A program made the position numbers and the translations under genes. Under the pieces are notes generated by a model, which was not told the DNA's origin, searched no databases, and saw nothing but the letters and a program-made list of their open reading frames with translations. 64,000 bases of DNA from Gigaspora margarita (taxonomy: Eukaryota > Glomeromycota > Glomeromycetes > Diversisporales > Gigasporaceae). Positions within the stretch are counted from its first letter, which is position 1. Each line of letters begins with the position of its first letter. Shown here in pieces: positions 43,893 to 55,299 of the stretch. Location of the stretch: contig WTPW01001090.1 in NCBI GenBank assembly GCA_009809945.1, positions 1-64,000 on the forward strand, given 5' to 3'.

Positions 43893-45060
43893 ATGGATCA
43901 AGCTCGAGAAGAACCATTAGCAGAATTATGGGTCATTAGAAATCAAGATATCCCACGATATCTAGAGAGAGAGAGATTTTTAGCATCGGGTGATGGAATC
44001 ATAAGACAATTCTTACTTAATTCAAGTTTTGGAGAAACTTATATAGATGTGATAAAAAATGAAAAAAATTATTAATACAGTAAATCACTCTATGATTCCG
44101 TATATAAGAAATGAACCTCAGATACAACCATACTTAGATGTATTATCATTTAAACCAATAACCAAATCATTAGAAACTTTACAAACTTCGCTTGATCAAA
44201 TATTTGACCTAGCCAATGTTAATAATGTAGTTGAAGCAATGTTTGGCCTTTTTCAAGAAGAAAATAATCATATTATATATATGTATGAAGATTTAAAGAA
44301 ATTAATCAAGCGTTTATGAATGCTGTCGAACAATATGGACCAAAATAATATTTCATCCAAGAGAAATATTATTAAACAGTGAAATTAGTATAAATAAACG
44401 TAATTTAGATATTCTATTATTAGGTTGAAATGGTTAATCTAATCAAGATAAAAGATGTTCAATAGGTTTTTTGGCAAAAGCAAAAAATGAAGCTAAAAAT
44501 TATATTTTAACTGCTGAACATTGTAGAATAGAATCCGGAGATGAAACTGAATTTTTCTATGGTATCTGGAATAAACCCGTAACGAATGAATTAGTTGGAC
44601 CAATGTTGTCTGATGTGAATGAACATTATGACTTTGGTTTAATTGATTTAAGTAATATGAGTAAATCTCTCAAACCATTACAATATATAAGGAATACTGA
44701 TTTTGAACAATTTCCTCAGTTATATAGAATGCCTGTATTAAGTTATGGTGTTAATTTGTGTAAGTTTGGTTATACTACACATGTTACTTGTGGGTTCGTA
44801 AAAGCATTTGATGTGATTTATTATGCGGGAGATGGGGAATTTGATAGTATTTATTTATGATAAGTATGGATGTCCAGGATGGTGATAGTGGAGGAGCTGA
44901 ATTTGCTTATTCCAATTCGAATACAATGATTCTAAATGGTTTTTTGGAAATGATAATACTATGATTTTGCCATTAGGTATGATTATAAAGAATAGTAATG
45001 TAGAGCCTATTACAGCCAGAACATTTAGTGGTTTCAAAATTAAACTACAGATAAATTTCA
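43893..45060 (+). pseudogene. S1-family serine protease pseudogene, copy 2
   Basis: Begins MDQAREEPLAELWVIRNQDI (43893-44075, 60 codons), shifts frame at an A-run into a second block (44059-44319, IPYIRNEPQIQPYLDVLSF), then decays until a third block (44471-44860) carrying TAEHC with the catalytic His, YDFGLIDL with the Asp, and SYGVNLCKFGYTTHVTCGFV. The serine motif GDSGGA lies at about 44880-44897 in yet another phase. At least three frameshifts and a stop in place of a Tyr/Gly region disable it. Unlike copy 1 it has no hAT insertions, so it shows both empty sites (around 43896-43908 and 44990). It would have been a secreted or cytoplasmic protease-like protein of unknown substrate; no convincing signal peptide is visible. 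Confidence 0.85.
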
Positions 45061-45860
45061 TCATTAAACCAATTTCACCATATGAGGGTTTTAAATCACT
45101 CTCATTTCATTCTCTAACTTCAATATTTTAAAACTCAATAAGATTTTTTAAACAGTACTTCCATTTATTTTTGGAATATGGTAATTTTTTTTAATTGTGA
45201 AATCCCTATTATATAAAAATTTTAGAATCTTACAAATTCAAAAATTAATAACAATAGTATATTGCATATTAAAATTGCATATAATTTGAGATTTCGATGC
45301 ATCCAATAAATAAATCTTATAAAAATGTAGTGGACAAATATTAAAAATTTTACCGAACTTTCTTATAACAAGAGTTTATCAATAACTTTCTTATATCGAG
45401 GGAATTTAATATAGACTGGTTTTGGCATTGACTTTTATATCAAATTTTAACCAATATCCAGTGAAGTCAATGCAGTGTTTTTACAAAGTGCATTCTTCAA
45501 TACTTTTCCTTCTCACTCAAACTAAAAATAGATTGCTAACAGTTTATAAGCCTATATAATAACAGTGCAAAAGTTTATCTGTAACTTTGTTTTTTGTAAT
45601 AGAGTCGCATCTTCGAAGACATGATTCTTTTCAAGTGTATTATTCTCCTTAATTTAAATGCGAGTACAATAAACTATTTGTGTATCTGAATTGTTCATTG
45701 TCTAGAACGCAGTCTTTTTTTTTTTATGAACCCCTGAAGGTGACGATTATACTGTTGAATGTCGATCACTCATCATAGTAAAAAATTCACCTGATCTGCA
45801 TGACATCTCGATTGATTGATTACAGTCATAGTTGCGTTACACCCTATATATTCGATTTTG
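45061..45860. other. Intergenic region between protease 2 and F-box 3
   Basis: Collinear with 36590-37520. It contains 'gtcgatcactcatcatag' and 'tgacatctcgattgattgatt', distal promoter words also found before copies 2 and 4. No gene. Confidence 0.75.
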
Positions 45861-45879
45861 TTTTGATTAGAGATCATCA
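45861..45879 (+). promoter_or_regulatory. Conserved promoter motif, F-box copy 3
   Basis: TTTTGATTAGAGATCATCA, 69 bp before the ATG, with 'accctatata' about 20 bp upstream. Confidence 0.55.
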
Positions 45880-45929
45880 GTTCCCACGGCTTTATTTCAC
45901 TAAAAAATTCCTTTCTATTCTCAACAATC

Positions 45930-47480
45930 ATGGCATCGAAAATGCTTATGGGCGATATGCCCGAATTAATGGAAAATATTCTAAAACACCTAAATAATGA
46001 AGTTTATTCATTATACTCGTGCGCTCTTGTAAACAGACATTGGTGCAAAATGTCTATACCTATTCTTTGGCAAGATCCATTTTCAATCAAACGAAGATCT
46101 TTATTCGTTCCTATATATTTTTCATCTCTTGGTGAAGACGAAAAATTAGTTATAAAAGAATGTCTAAAAGAATTTTTGAAAAATATGGAATTTTCCAAAC
46201 CATTATTTGATTATGCAAGATTTTTAAAGATTCTTAATATATATCAATTAGAAGTTAAAGTTAAAGAATGGATTGGTCTCAAACTTAATAAATCGAATTT
46301 TCGTTATTACAACTCAAACCTAACCCCCTTAATTACTTTATCATTCAAATTGTTACTTGAGAGTGGGACCATTTTACATGAATTTGGGTTATATAATTCT
46401 GAACTTCTTAAATTTGAATTAGAGATCTTTCACTCATTAGAACATAATGTGCAATTTCACTCAAGACTCCAACATTTATCTTTGGATATAATGTCAAACT
46501 TTGGCATCGAAAATATTGCAAAATTATTAAGGGCCTTTGTAAAAAATACTACGAAAATTAGTGCTTTGGCACTTTTTTTTCGTTCTGATTATGAGTCAAC
46601 ATTAATTCACATTTTACTGCCTGCTCTTATACATTTCATTAAATCACAAGAGCAACTTAGAAAATTTATATTAGATGGTAGAGATGATTTCCCTACAGAA
46701 TTCTACGCCATCATTTCAGCTTTAAAGTCTCAAAAGAACACATTACAAGAGGTTACATTACGCAATTGTGTTTTTAGCGCAGAGTTCGAGGTACTGAATA
46801 ATTGTAAAAATTTAAAGTCGCTTCGTATTTTTGATTGCGATACGAAACTATTGAAAATTTTAGATTATAATATTAGCACTTTAGAGATATCATATTTCCA
46901 AATTGATGTACCGATTATAGTGCAAATTTTAGAAAAGATTGGCATATTGCTACAACGATTAAAAGTTGAAACAGGAACAGTAATTCGGGAAGAATAGTTA
47001 TTATTAGAGTCACTTAAGACCTTTTGTCCAAACATCATATACCTCTACATTAAAGATACTGGGCTTCCCACACAACTTCTAGAGCTTATTGGCAATTTAC
47101 AAAAGCTTCAATTTCTTTCGGTAGGGTACGCTTATAACACACCAAAAGAAGAAAAGAAAATACGAGTTACGCAATTTGCTAAAATATTGCCGTCAACATT
47201 GCAATATCTTGACATAACCCTTGGCATACCGGATACTTTACTAGATTCAACATTTGATATTTTGCTCGATCATTGCAATGCACCTTTAAAAAAACTGTTA
47301 ATCAGTAGCGGTAGCCTTAATAATGCGAAAAATATTAAAGCGCTAATCAGATACTGCACACGAATCAGTACTTTGAATTACGTGGGTATAGTCAATTATG
47401 ATTTAGATTATGATATTAGAAACGAATTGGAAAAATATGTTGCATTGGTACCATATAAACACATTGTTGTTAATTGTTAA
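45930..47480 (+). pseudogene. F-box protein copy 3, single nonsense codon
   Basis: Collinear with the other copies from MASKMLMGDM to the final KHIVVNC. Codon 356 is TAG (46995-46997) where the other three copies have a serine codon (TCG or TCA) in the word EES-LLLE. The frame is otherwise open to the normal stop at 47480, with no frameshift. If the stop is real, the product is a 355-residue protein with the F-box and about two thirds of the LRR region. It could still bind Skp1 and might act as a dominant partial receptor. Alternatives are a very young pseudogene, an allelic or nucleus-specific variant, or a sequencing error. The conserved promoter motif is intact. Confidence 0.88.
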
Positions 47481-48984
47481 ATGTAATTAGGTTGTTCAAA
47501 TTATAGAAACCACAAAGATCAAATAATAAACCCGACCCAAATCTCAAATATGGGCCTTAAAAGTCATAAATCATTTGCAAGTCAATAGCTTTATGACTTT
47601 TTCAAATAGTTAAAATGCCATTTTTGTATTGAATTTATTAGTAGTCATGAGACATCCCTCTCAATTTAACTACTTATTAACGTTAGTCAATGAATTAACT
47701 TTCTAACAATATAAAAAAATAGTGTTTGGATTAAATGATTTGGGCCTCTCATTCATTAACAAGTTGCTTATCCATAATATATATCTATTTGGACTAAATA
47801 ATGCATATTTAGTTTGTCAGATAGCTCACTTTTAGATTCGGTGTTGTTCCGGGATTGTAGTTTTAAATTGTTTTTTTTTTTTTTATAAATTATTTTTAAA
47901 ATTTGTTATTATTGCGCTTTTCAAATTACTGTAATCATCAGATAACCACAAAAGTCTACAAAATTTCCTTAAATTCCCTATTTTTATTTTTTAGCAAAAC
48001 ATCTATTATTATATAGATCTTTCGGTTGGTTAACTAAGCAATAAAAGATTTAAGATATTACTATTATAAATTTTGAGCGAAGAAACCTGTTTGTTTTTAA
48101 TAAAGGCTTTTTCTAACTCTATTGATTAAATTAACAGGCCCTTATTGAAATATTTACGTTCAAAGATTTAAAGCACAAATTTTTAATATTTAAAGGCTTT
48201 TTCGAACTCTATTGACTAAATTAATAGGCCTTATTGAAATATTTACGCTCAAAGATCTAAAGCACAGACAATTTTATGACAAAATTTAATTACCGTATTT
48301 GCGCATAATAACGCACAGGGGTTTAATTCGAATAAGCCTAAATTAAGCTTATTCGGGCTATTACTCTAAATAACGCCTGGCGTGCTATTACGCACAAACA
48401 GGGTACTAATTAACTATTAATTTTTTGACAAATTATAAATTTACTAGATTGTTTGTGGTGTGTGATACATAAAATTTGCCACTTACAGCAATTTGAAAAA
48501 CGCAGTAAAGTTATTCATGTATATACTATTAGTAAATTTTGCAATTATTTCATATATAACAAATGAATTAATCTGACACATTTTAGCATAATACTAAATT
48601 ATGGCGAAAATGACATAACTTATTAAAATTACAAGCCATAGATAACACATTTCAATTTTAATGCCCTGCATATACAGGATGTTTTCCGTTTCTGGTTTTA
48701 TGCAACTATGTTGCGCAACTACTCCATACTTAATTTAAAAAAATTTATTTTAATTAATTTAATATCACCACGATAGGAAAAAAATATGACAAAAATTTAT
48801 TATTGTGACCAGTATGCGAAATTCAATTTTGATTTTATGTTCTCACTAAGATCATTTTTCAAGTCATAAATATTTATATACTGTAGAAAATTAAATTTGT
48901 ATTATATTAAAAAAAAATTTTATTTAATGCTCTCAGATAGAGTAATATTTAGGCTTGTGCAAAAATCGATTTTTAGAGCAGCAC
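47481..48984. other. 3' flank of F-box unit 3
   Basis: No gene. Shares the blocks of the other units: small MITE 48298-48398, 'caggatgttttccgttt' (48675), 'gaccagtatgcgaaattcaa' (48807). A local tandem duplication of about 90 bp is present at 48090-48265 ('ggctttttctaactctattg' repeated as 'ggctttttcgaactctattg'). Confidence 0.75.
48298..48398. mobile_element. Small TTTGCGCGTAATA-ended MITE, unit 3 copy
   Basis: TTTGCGCATAATAACGC at the left and GTGCTATTACGCACAAA at the right. Same position as the copies in the other F-box units. Confidence 0.7.
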
Positions 48985-49302
48985 AATATTAGATTTTTAA
49001 TAACTTGCTTTTTACAAGAGTTATAAGAGATTAAAGTTTGGTAATTTTAATAGTAAAACAGAAATTTGGCGCAAAGAAATTACCCAATCATATTAATGCT
49101 AGTCACGTGCAAACGATTTTATTGGTTAATACTCATTATTAAAAATCAATTTTGACGCCTTAATAAAAATTAGCCAATCAGAAGTTTGTTACATAACCCA
49201 AATTTTGGCGCCTTAATAAAATTAGCCAATCAAGTTGTGTTACATAACCTTAATTTGGCGCCCCCCAAAAAAATTGGATGCTTCTTACTGTCCCGTACTG
49301 TA
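48985..49302 (-). mobile_element. Tc1/mariner-like terminus with subterminal tandem repeats
   Basis: Ends ...TTACTGTCCCGTACTGTA at 49302. Inward are about three units of 55-60 bp ('ttttggcgccttaataaaa', 'ttagccaatcagaag', 'gttacataaccc'), as at 14530-14834. The opposite end is not recognisable. It occupies the place where the protease gene stands before F-box copies 2 and 3. Confidence 0.7.
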
Positions 49303-49581
49303 TAGATTATGAACAAAAGGGCATCTTCAAAGACACGATTCTTTTCGAGTGTATTATTCTTCTTAATTTAAATGCAAAGAAAAATAAAGTATTTGTGTAT
49401 CTGAATTGTTCACATTGCCCAGAATGCAGCCTTTTTTTTTATGAAACTCCTAAAAATGATGATTAAAAACGTCCTACCGTTGCAATTTATTACGAAAGTC
49501 ATGTGAGTGTCGATCACAGTAAAGAATTGCGTGACATCTCGATCGATTGATACAGTCATAATTACGTAACCCTATATATTG

Positions 49582-49600
49582 TTTTGATTAGAGATTATCA
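49582..49600 (+). promoter_or_regulatory. Conserved promoter motif, F-box copy 4
   Basis: TTTTGATTAGAGATTATCA, one change from the other copies, 68 bp before the ATG; preceded by 'taaccctatatatt'. Confidence 0.55.
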
Positions 49601-49649
49601 TTTCCCACGGTTTTACTTCACTAAAAAATTCCTTTCTATTCTCGCAATC

Positions 49650-51191
49650 ATGGCATCGAAAATACTTATGGGCGATATGCCCGAATTAATGGAAAATATT
49701 CTAAAACACCTAAATAATGAAATTTATTCATTATACTCGTGCGCTCTTGTAAACAGATATTGGTGCAAAATGTCTATACCTATTCTTTGGCAAGATCCAG
49801 TTTCAATCGAACGAAGGTCTTCATTCATCCCTATATATTTTTCATCTCTTGGCGAAGACGAAAAATTGGTTACAAAAGAATGTTTAAAAGAAATTGGGAT
49901 AAATATTGAATTTTCCAAACTATTATTTGATTATGCAAGATTTCTAAAGGTTCTTTATATATATCAATTAGCAAATAAAATTAGAGAATGGACGTGCCTC
50001 AAACTTGGTAACCCGTATTCACCTTTTTACGACTCAATCTTAATTACTTTACTATTCAAATTATTTCTTGAGAATGGTGCCATTTTACATGAATTAGGTT
50101 TATATAATTCTGAATTTCTTAAATTTGAATTAGAGATCTTTCACTCATTAGAACAAAATGTGCAATTTTACTCAAGACTCCAACATTTATCTTTGCATAT
50201 AATATCAAACTCTGGCATCGAAGATTTTGCTATATTATTAAGAATTTTGGCAAAAAATACTACGAACATTAGCGCTTTGAAACTTTTTGTTGGTTCTGAT
50301 TATGAGTCACAATTAATTCATACTTTATTTTCTATTCTTATACGCTTTATTAAATCACAAGAGCAGCTTAGAAAATTTATATTAGAAGGATATAATTGTT
50401 CTACAGAATTCTACGGCATCATTTCAGCTTTAGAGTCTCAAAAAAACACATTACAAGAGGTAATATTAAAAGGATGTGTTTTTAGCGCAGAATTCGAGGT
50501 ACTGAATAATTGTAAAAATTTAGAGACGCTTCGTATTTTGTATTGCGATATGGAACTATTGAAAATATTAGATTATAATATTAGCACTTTAGAGATAACT
50601 CATTCCCAGATTGAAGTACCGTTTGTAGTACAAATTTTAGAAAAGGTTGGCAAATTACTACAACGATTAAAATTTGAAACAGACATAGTAATTCAGGAAG
50701 AATCATTATTATTAGAGGCACTTAATTCCTTTTGTCCAAACATTATATACCTCTGCATTACGGATATTGGGCTTTCCACACAATTCTTAGAACTTATTGG
50801 CAATTTACAAAAGCTTCAATTTCTCTCGCTAGGGTACGCTTATCATACACCAAAAGAAGAAAGGAAAATACAAGTTGTGCAATTTGCTAAAATATTGTCG
50901 TCAACATTGCAATATCTTGACCTAGCTCTTGGCTTTTCGGATACTTTACTAGATTCAACTTTTGATATTTTGCTCGATCATTGCAATGCACCTTTAAAAA
51001 AACTGTTAATCAGTAACCGTAGCCTTAATAACGAGAAAAATACTAAAGCGCTAATCAGATACTGCACACGAATCAAAACTTTGAATCACGTGGGTATAGT
51101 CAATCATTGTGATTTAGGTGATGATGTTAGAAATGAATTGGAAAAATATGTTACATTGGCACCGTATAAACATATTGTTGTTAATTGTTAA
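49650..51191 (+). CDS. F-box protein with LRR-like C-terminal region, copy 4
   Basis: Intact frame of 513 codons from MASKILMGDMPEL to KHIVVNC. The open frame extends upstream to 49584, but the conserved promoter motif lies in that extension and the paralogs do not share it as protein, so the Met at 49650 is preferred. The F-box (about residues 9-53) is kept, with H to Y and F to V changes (NRYWCKMSIP, QDPVSI). The LRR-like part differs from the other copies at many positions, including LYCDMELLKIL and ITHSQIEVPFVVQIL. Role inferred as SCF substrate receptor; the partner is unknown. Last copy of the cluster; no protease gene precedes it. Confidence 0.93.
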   Translation: MASKILMGDMPELMENILKHLNNEIYSLYSCALVNRYWCKMSIPILWQDPVSIERRSSFIPIYFSSLGEDEKLVTKECLKEIGINIEFSKLLFDYARFLKVLYIYQLANKIREWTCLKLGNPYSPFYDSILITLLFKLFLENGAILHELGLYNSEFLKFELEIFHSLEQNVQFYSRLQHLSLHIISNSGIEDFAILLRILAKNTTNISALKLFVGSDYESQLIHTLFSILIRFIKSQEQLRKFILEGYNCSTEFYGIISALESQKNTLQEVILKGCVFSAEFEVLNNCKNLETLRILYCDMELLKILDYNISTLEITHSQIEVPFVVQILEKVGKLLQRLKFETDIVIQEESLLLEALNSFCPNIIYLCITDIGLSTQFLELIGNLQKLQFLSLGYAYHTPKEERKIQVVQFAKILSSTLQYLDLALGFSDTLLDSTFDILLDHCNAPLKKLLISNRSLNNEKNTKALIRYCTRIKTLNHVGIVNHCDLGDDVRNELEKYVTLAPYKHIVVNC

Positions 51192-51913
51192 ATGTAATTA
51201 AGTTGATCAAATTATAGAAACTACCAAGATCAAATAATAAAGCCGACCAAAATCTCAAATATGGGCATTAAAAAATTATAAATCATTCGCAACGCAATAG
51301 TTTTATGACTTTACTATTTAGTTAAAAATGCCATTTTTATCCTGAATTTATTAGTGTCATGAGACATATTCTTCTCAATTTAACTACTTATTAGCATTAG
51401 TCAATGGATTAGCTTTTTAAAAATATAAAAAAATAGGGTTTGGATTCAATGATTCGGGTCCTTATTTTCTCTCATCCATTAACCAGTTGCTTAATCACAC
51501 TTTTAAATTCGGTATTGTTCTGAAATTGTCGGTTAAAAAAAAATTTTTTTTTATTTATATTAATTATCTTTAAAATTTATTCTTTTCAAATTACTTTGAT
51601 CATCAGTAACCACCATCACGCAAAATTTCTTTAAATTCCTTATTTTTACAAATTGAACCGAAATTAATGATTATATTTCCAGAGATTCCTTGTTAATTAT
51701 TAATTTCCTAGTAAAGCATCTATTATTATATTTAATCTTTCGGTTAGTTAGCTAACAATAAAAGATTTAAAATTTTTGCTATTATTAATTTTGAATGAAG
51801 AACTCCTGTTTATTTTTAATATTTAAAAGCCTTTTCGAACTCTACTGATTAATTAACAGGCCTTTATTAAAATATTTTCGGTAGACAATATTATGATAAA
51901 ATTTAATTCTGTA

Positions 51914-52017
51914 TTTGCGCGTAATAACGCGCAGGGGTGTAATTCGAATTTCGGTCTAAATTAAGCTTAATTGGGCCATTACTCTAAATAACGCTCCGGC
52001 GTGCTATTACGTGTAAA
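51914..52017. mobile_element. Small TTTGCGCGTAATA-ended MITE, unit 4 copy
   Basis: TTTGCGCGTAATAACGCGC at the left and GTGCTATTACGTGTAAA at the right. The best preserved left end of the four copies. Confidence 0.7.
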
Positions 52018-52153
52018 TAGGACATTAATTAACTATTAATTTTTTGGCAAATTATATAAATTTGCTAATTACAGCTATTTGAAAAGCGCAATAAAGTGAT
52101 TCATGTATATGCTGCTATTAAAATTTGCAATTATTTCATATTATTACATATAA

Positions 52154-52304
52154 TGTCAAACCTCCTAAAATCTATATTGTATCGAGAGGTTGAAAACACT
52201 ATGAACTATTAGATTTATATATCAGGTACCGATTTGGTAGGTTAATTTTTTATCAGATTTGACAAATTATCGATTTTGAAAAGATCGGTTTTGGAGGTTC
52301 AACA
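52154..52304. mobile_element. MITE unique to F-box unit 4 flank
   Basis: TGTCAAACCTCCTAAAATC at the left answers GGTTTTGGAGGTTCAACA at the right. ATATAA borders both ends. Units 1 and 3 read 'catatataacaaatgaatta' without interruption at this place, which is the empty site. 151 bp, non-coding. Confidence 0.75.
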
Positions 52305-53000
52305 ATATAACAAATGAATTAATCTACACATTTTAGAGTAAATTTTGGTCTAACTAAAGATGCGGACTTAATGCTAAGTTATAGCAAAAAATGGCATAAC
52401 TTATTAAAATAGATAACACTTTCAATTTTAATGCTCTGCATATACAGGATGTTTTCCGTTTGTGATTTTTACGCAACTATGTCATGCAACTACCCCATAC
52501 TTGACTTAAATTAAAAAAAAATTATTTTTACTAATTTAATATCACCACAATAGAAAAAAACAATATAAAGGCAAAATTTGAATATTGTGATCAGTGTGCT
52601 AAATTCAAAATTAATTGTTCTCACAAAGAACATTATTCAAGTCATCAACGTTCTCGAAATTATTTCAATGTACTTATATACTGTAGAAAATTAAATTTGT
52701 ATAATATCAAAAAAAATTTATTTAATGTTCTCAGATAGTAAACATATCTTAATAAAATATATTCTTAAAATTTAATTAGCTCTCAGAGAACATTGATAGC
52801 ATTGAATTTCGCATACTGTTCGTGACTATAATAATTAAATCTTTATTTTAGAAAATTTTTACGATTTGTAATTCTTTAATTCTTTTTGTTAAAAATTTTA
52901 TGATTTGTAATTCTTTAATTCTTTTTTTTCAAAAACCATAAACAAATATTTTTTATAGTATAACTATTATTCCTAATCTAAATCTTAATTTATTAATTTA

Positions 53001-54417
53001 ACCTTATAAATAGGATAACATGCGTTCTGCAAAATCACCAAAATCATCACTCTGAAATCAAGTAACTCGTTGTGTATCCATATAAATAGAAATTTAATTT
53101 GAGAATATTTCTTATGGCTCTCTGCTTAATCTTATTATATACGTGAGATAAAATTCTATAATTTTTATTCGACCACAAAAAAGTTCTTTATCTTTGCTTC
53201 GAATAAGTCACTCGAGCAATTAATTGACTTACATCAACAAATCAGACGGAAGTTTTTCTATGAATCTGATATTCATTAAGCAATATTAAGTTCTCCAACC
53301 AATAAGTCCTCCGCTACGATTTAGTGAAAAATATTTCAGATTGAGACAATTAGTTTTGTAGGATAAAAATAATTAGACATAATTTGAAGCCATCGATTTA
53401 TTCAATAAAATTTATTATAAAGTAATTTTTTTGTGCATCAAATAACAAAGTACAAAATAATAGTTTTGCACAGGTGAACTCTGCTTGGTTAGATGAAACG
53501 CGGGACCAAATAAATGAATAGGACCTTAATTGTTACCAATATAAAGAATTTCGCTAATAAAATGTTTATTGTTTGATTAGAGTCAGATTTTGCAATTAAA
53601 TTAGTTTGAGAACTTTTACTAGTGTAATGGTTGATTAGAGAGCGAATAAAACAATATAGACAATAGTGCCAACTTGACTTCAACCGTGTACGAAGAAAAG
53701 AAGAATTTGAGTCTTAATAAGCGGTACAAAATTACAAGTCAATTCAGTCCGTTGAAATGAGTCTCGCAAGGTTTATTAAGGTTAAAGTCGAATTCAAAAG
53801 ATAAGTTTATTATTTTATTATTATGTTTTATTTGAAAGTGGACATGGAACTTATTTCAACCTTATTAAAAATTCGAAGGTCTTTTGTGCATTTTTTTTTT
53901 CAGAGCGTTTACGCTCTATTTTGAGCGAATTTAATGTACACGCACATGGCACAGGGTTTATAGGTTTGCGTAATCGCGTATACTCATTCTCGATATTTTG
54001 GGTGAATACGTGCTTGCAGATGTTAAGCCACCAGCCACCATCAATTGCCTTGTTTGTATATATGATTAAAAAATATTTACAACTACCGAATTAAAAATTA
54101 AAATCAAACCGGAATTGGTAGAAAAAAATGTACATTTTTAAAATAATTAAAAATAAAATGGGCAGGGAACATACTATAAGAGACTTATAAAAATCATAAT
54201 TCGTTACACTGGTGAGTAGAAATTGATTCACAGGTAAAAGGTTAAGTTGCGAAGGATTTTTTGGATTTTTTCTTATTCTTTAATTTTTTATGTGAAATTT
54301 GAATTTCAGGATTTATGAAAGAACAACATATCAATTATTAAGAATTGAAACCTTTTAAATTGTTTCATAGTCCGGGTCGAATTTTATTATTCGTAGATTA
54401 AAATAATTTTTAACGTT
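53001..54417. other. Intergenic, nothing recognised
   Basis: Both strands were read. Short frames (for example minus 53489-53683) show no family features. A hairpin AGAGCGTTTACGCTCT lies near 53901. Nothing else is supported. Confidence 0.5.
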
Positions 54418-54522
54418 AATTCTGGAACAATTGAGAAAATTTCCGATGACCGAAATCGATAAGTTACCGATTCGACCTAACTCAGAAACTTATCGATTCA
54501 GTCATCGGTCAGTTGTTCCAGA
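54418..54522. repeat. Long palindrome, possible MITE
   Basis: AATTCTGGAACAATTGA at the left answers CAGTTGTTCCAGAATT at the right; inside, GATGACCGAAATCGATAAGT answers ACTTATCGATTCAGTCATC. About 45 bp of stem per side with small gaps. No target duplication is evident. Confidence 0.7.
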
Positions 54523-55109
54523 ATTTATGAAAACAGCTGTAATACCGGTTAAATTAAACATTAACAAAATTTAATTCTCAAACATTAAAATGAACCGGTA
54601 ACTCGGCTTTTAATTTATTTTCAAAAATTTTATTTATAAATTAAACTTTTAAAAAATTAAAATAATAAATTTATGCAGTCCATTAGTGTCACATTTTTCA
54701 TTTTTTTCAATTTTATTTGAATCATTCTTTTTGTTATATATATATTATATTTGAATCGACCTTTTTTTTAAATTCACTACTAGATGTTGGACCCGTCATT
54801 AAATGATAGATTAAATTTAACAATTCTAATCAATTTTGCAATATATAATCTATTATTGTAGGATCCATTGTCCGTTTTCATATTAAATTTAACGGATATC
54901 CGACAGATTTTACTATTGAATTTAGTAAACAAGTGATAACAGATCTAAGTTCTATACTGTGGTGATGGCAATTTTCGATTTATGCAATATTCCACGAGAT
55001 ATAGGTGAATATGCGAGATGTAAAATAGCGATGAATGTAAATGACAGTCATATAAGTTTTAACCAATTATAAGGTATACTTGAAAAATCAAAATAGTCGA
55101 ATCAAGCAG
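54523..55109. other. Intergenic, nothing recognised
   Basis: AT-rich; 'gttggacccgtcattaaatg' and 'aggatccattgtccgttttc' near 54785-54880 could be the two ends of a decayed element, but they do not pair clearly. Confidence 0.4.
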
Positions 55110-55290
55110 TCATTCTAACAGCTCACTACGATTATTTAACACTTCTTTATGGTTAGTGTTAAATATTCATTCTAATAGCTCTTTATGATTAACGATAAAT
55201 AATCATTCTAAAAACTCATTGTTGTGCTAAATGATCATCATAATGGCTCTATATTGTTGTGTAATAAACCCATTCTAACAAGCTTTTAGG
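55110..55290. repeat. Tandem repeat, about 42-bp units
   Basis: Units starting 'cattctaacagctcactacg', 'cattctaatagctctttatg', 'cattctaaaaactcattgtt' and 'catcataatggctctatatt' follow one another. It lies just downstream (minus sense) of the TPR pseudogene. Confidence 0.7.
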
Positions 55291-55299
55291 ATAAGCATT

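Larger units (their letters stand above)
51192..53000. other. 3' flank of F-box unit 4
   Basis: No gene. Shares with the other units the 'gtaaccaccatcacgc' block (51607), small MITE 51914-52017, 'caggatgttttccgttt' (52446) and a 'gatcagtgtgctaaattcaa' block (52588). Similarity fades at about 52850. Confidence 0.75.
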
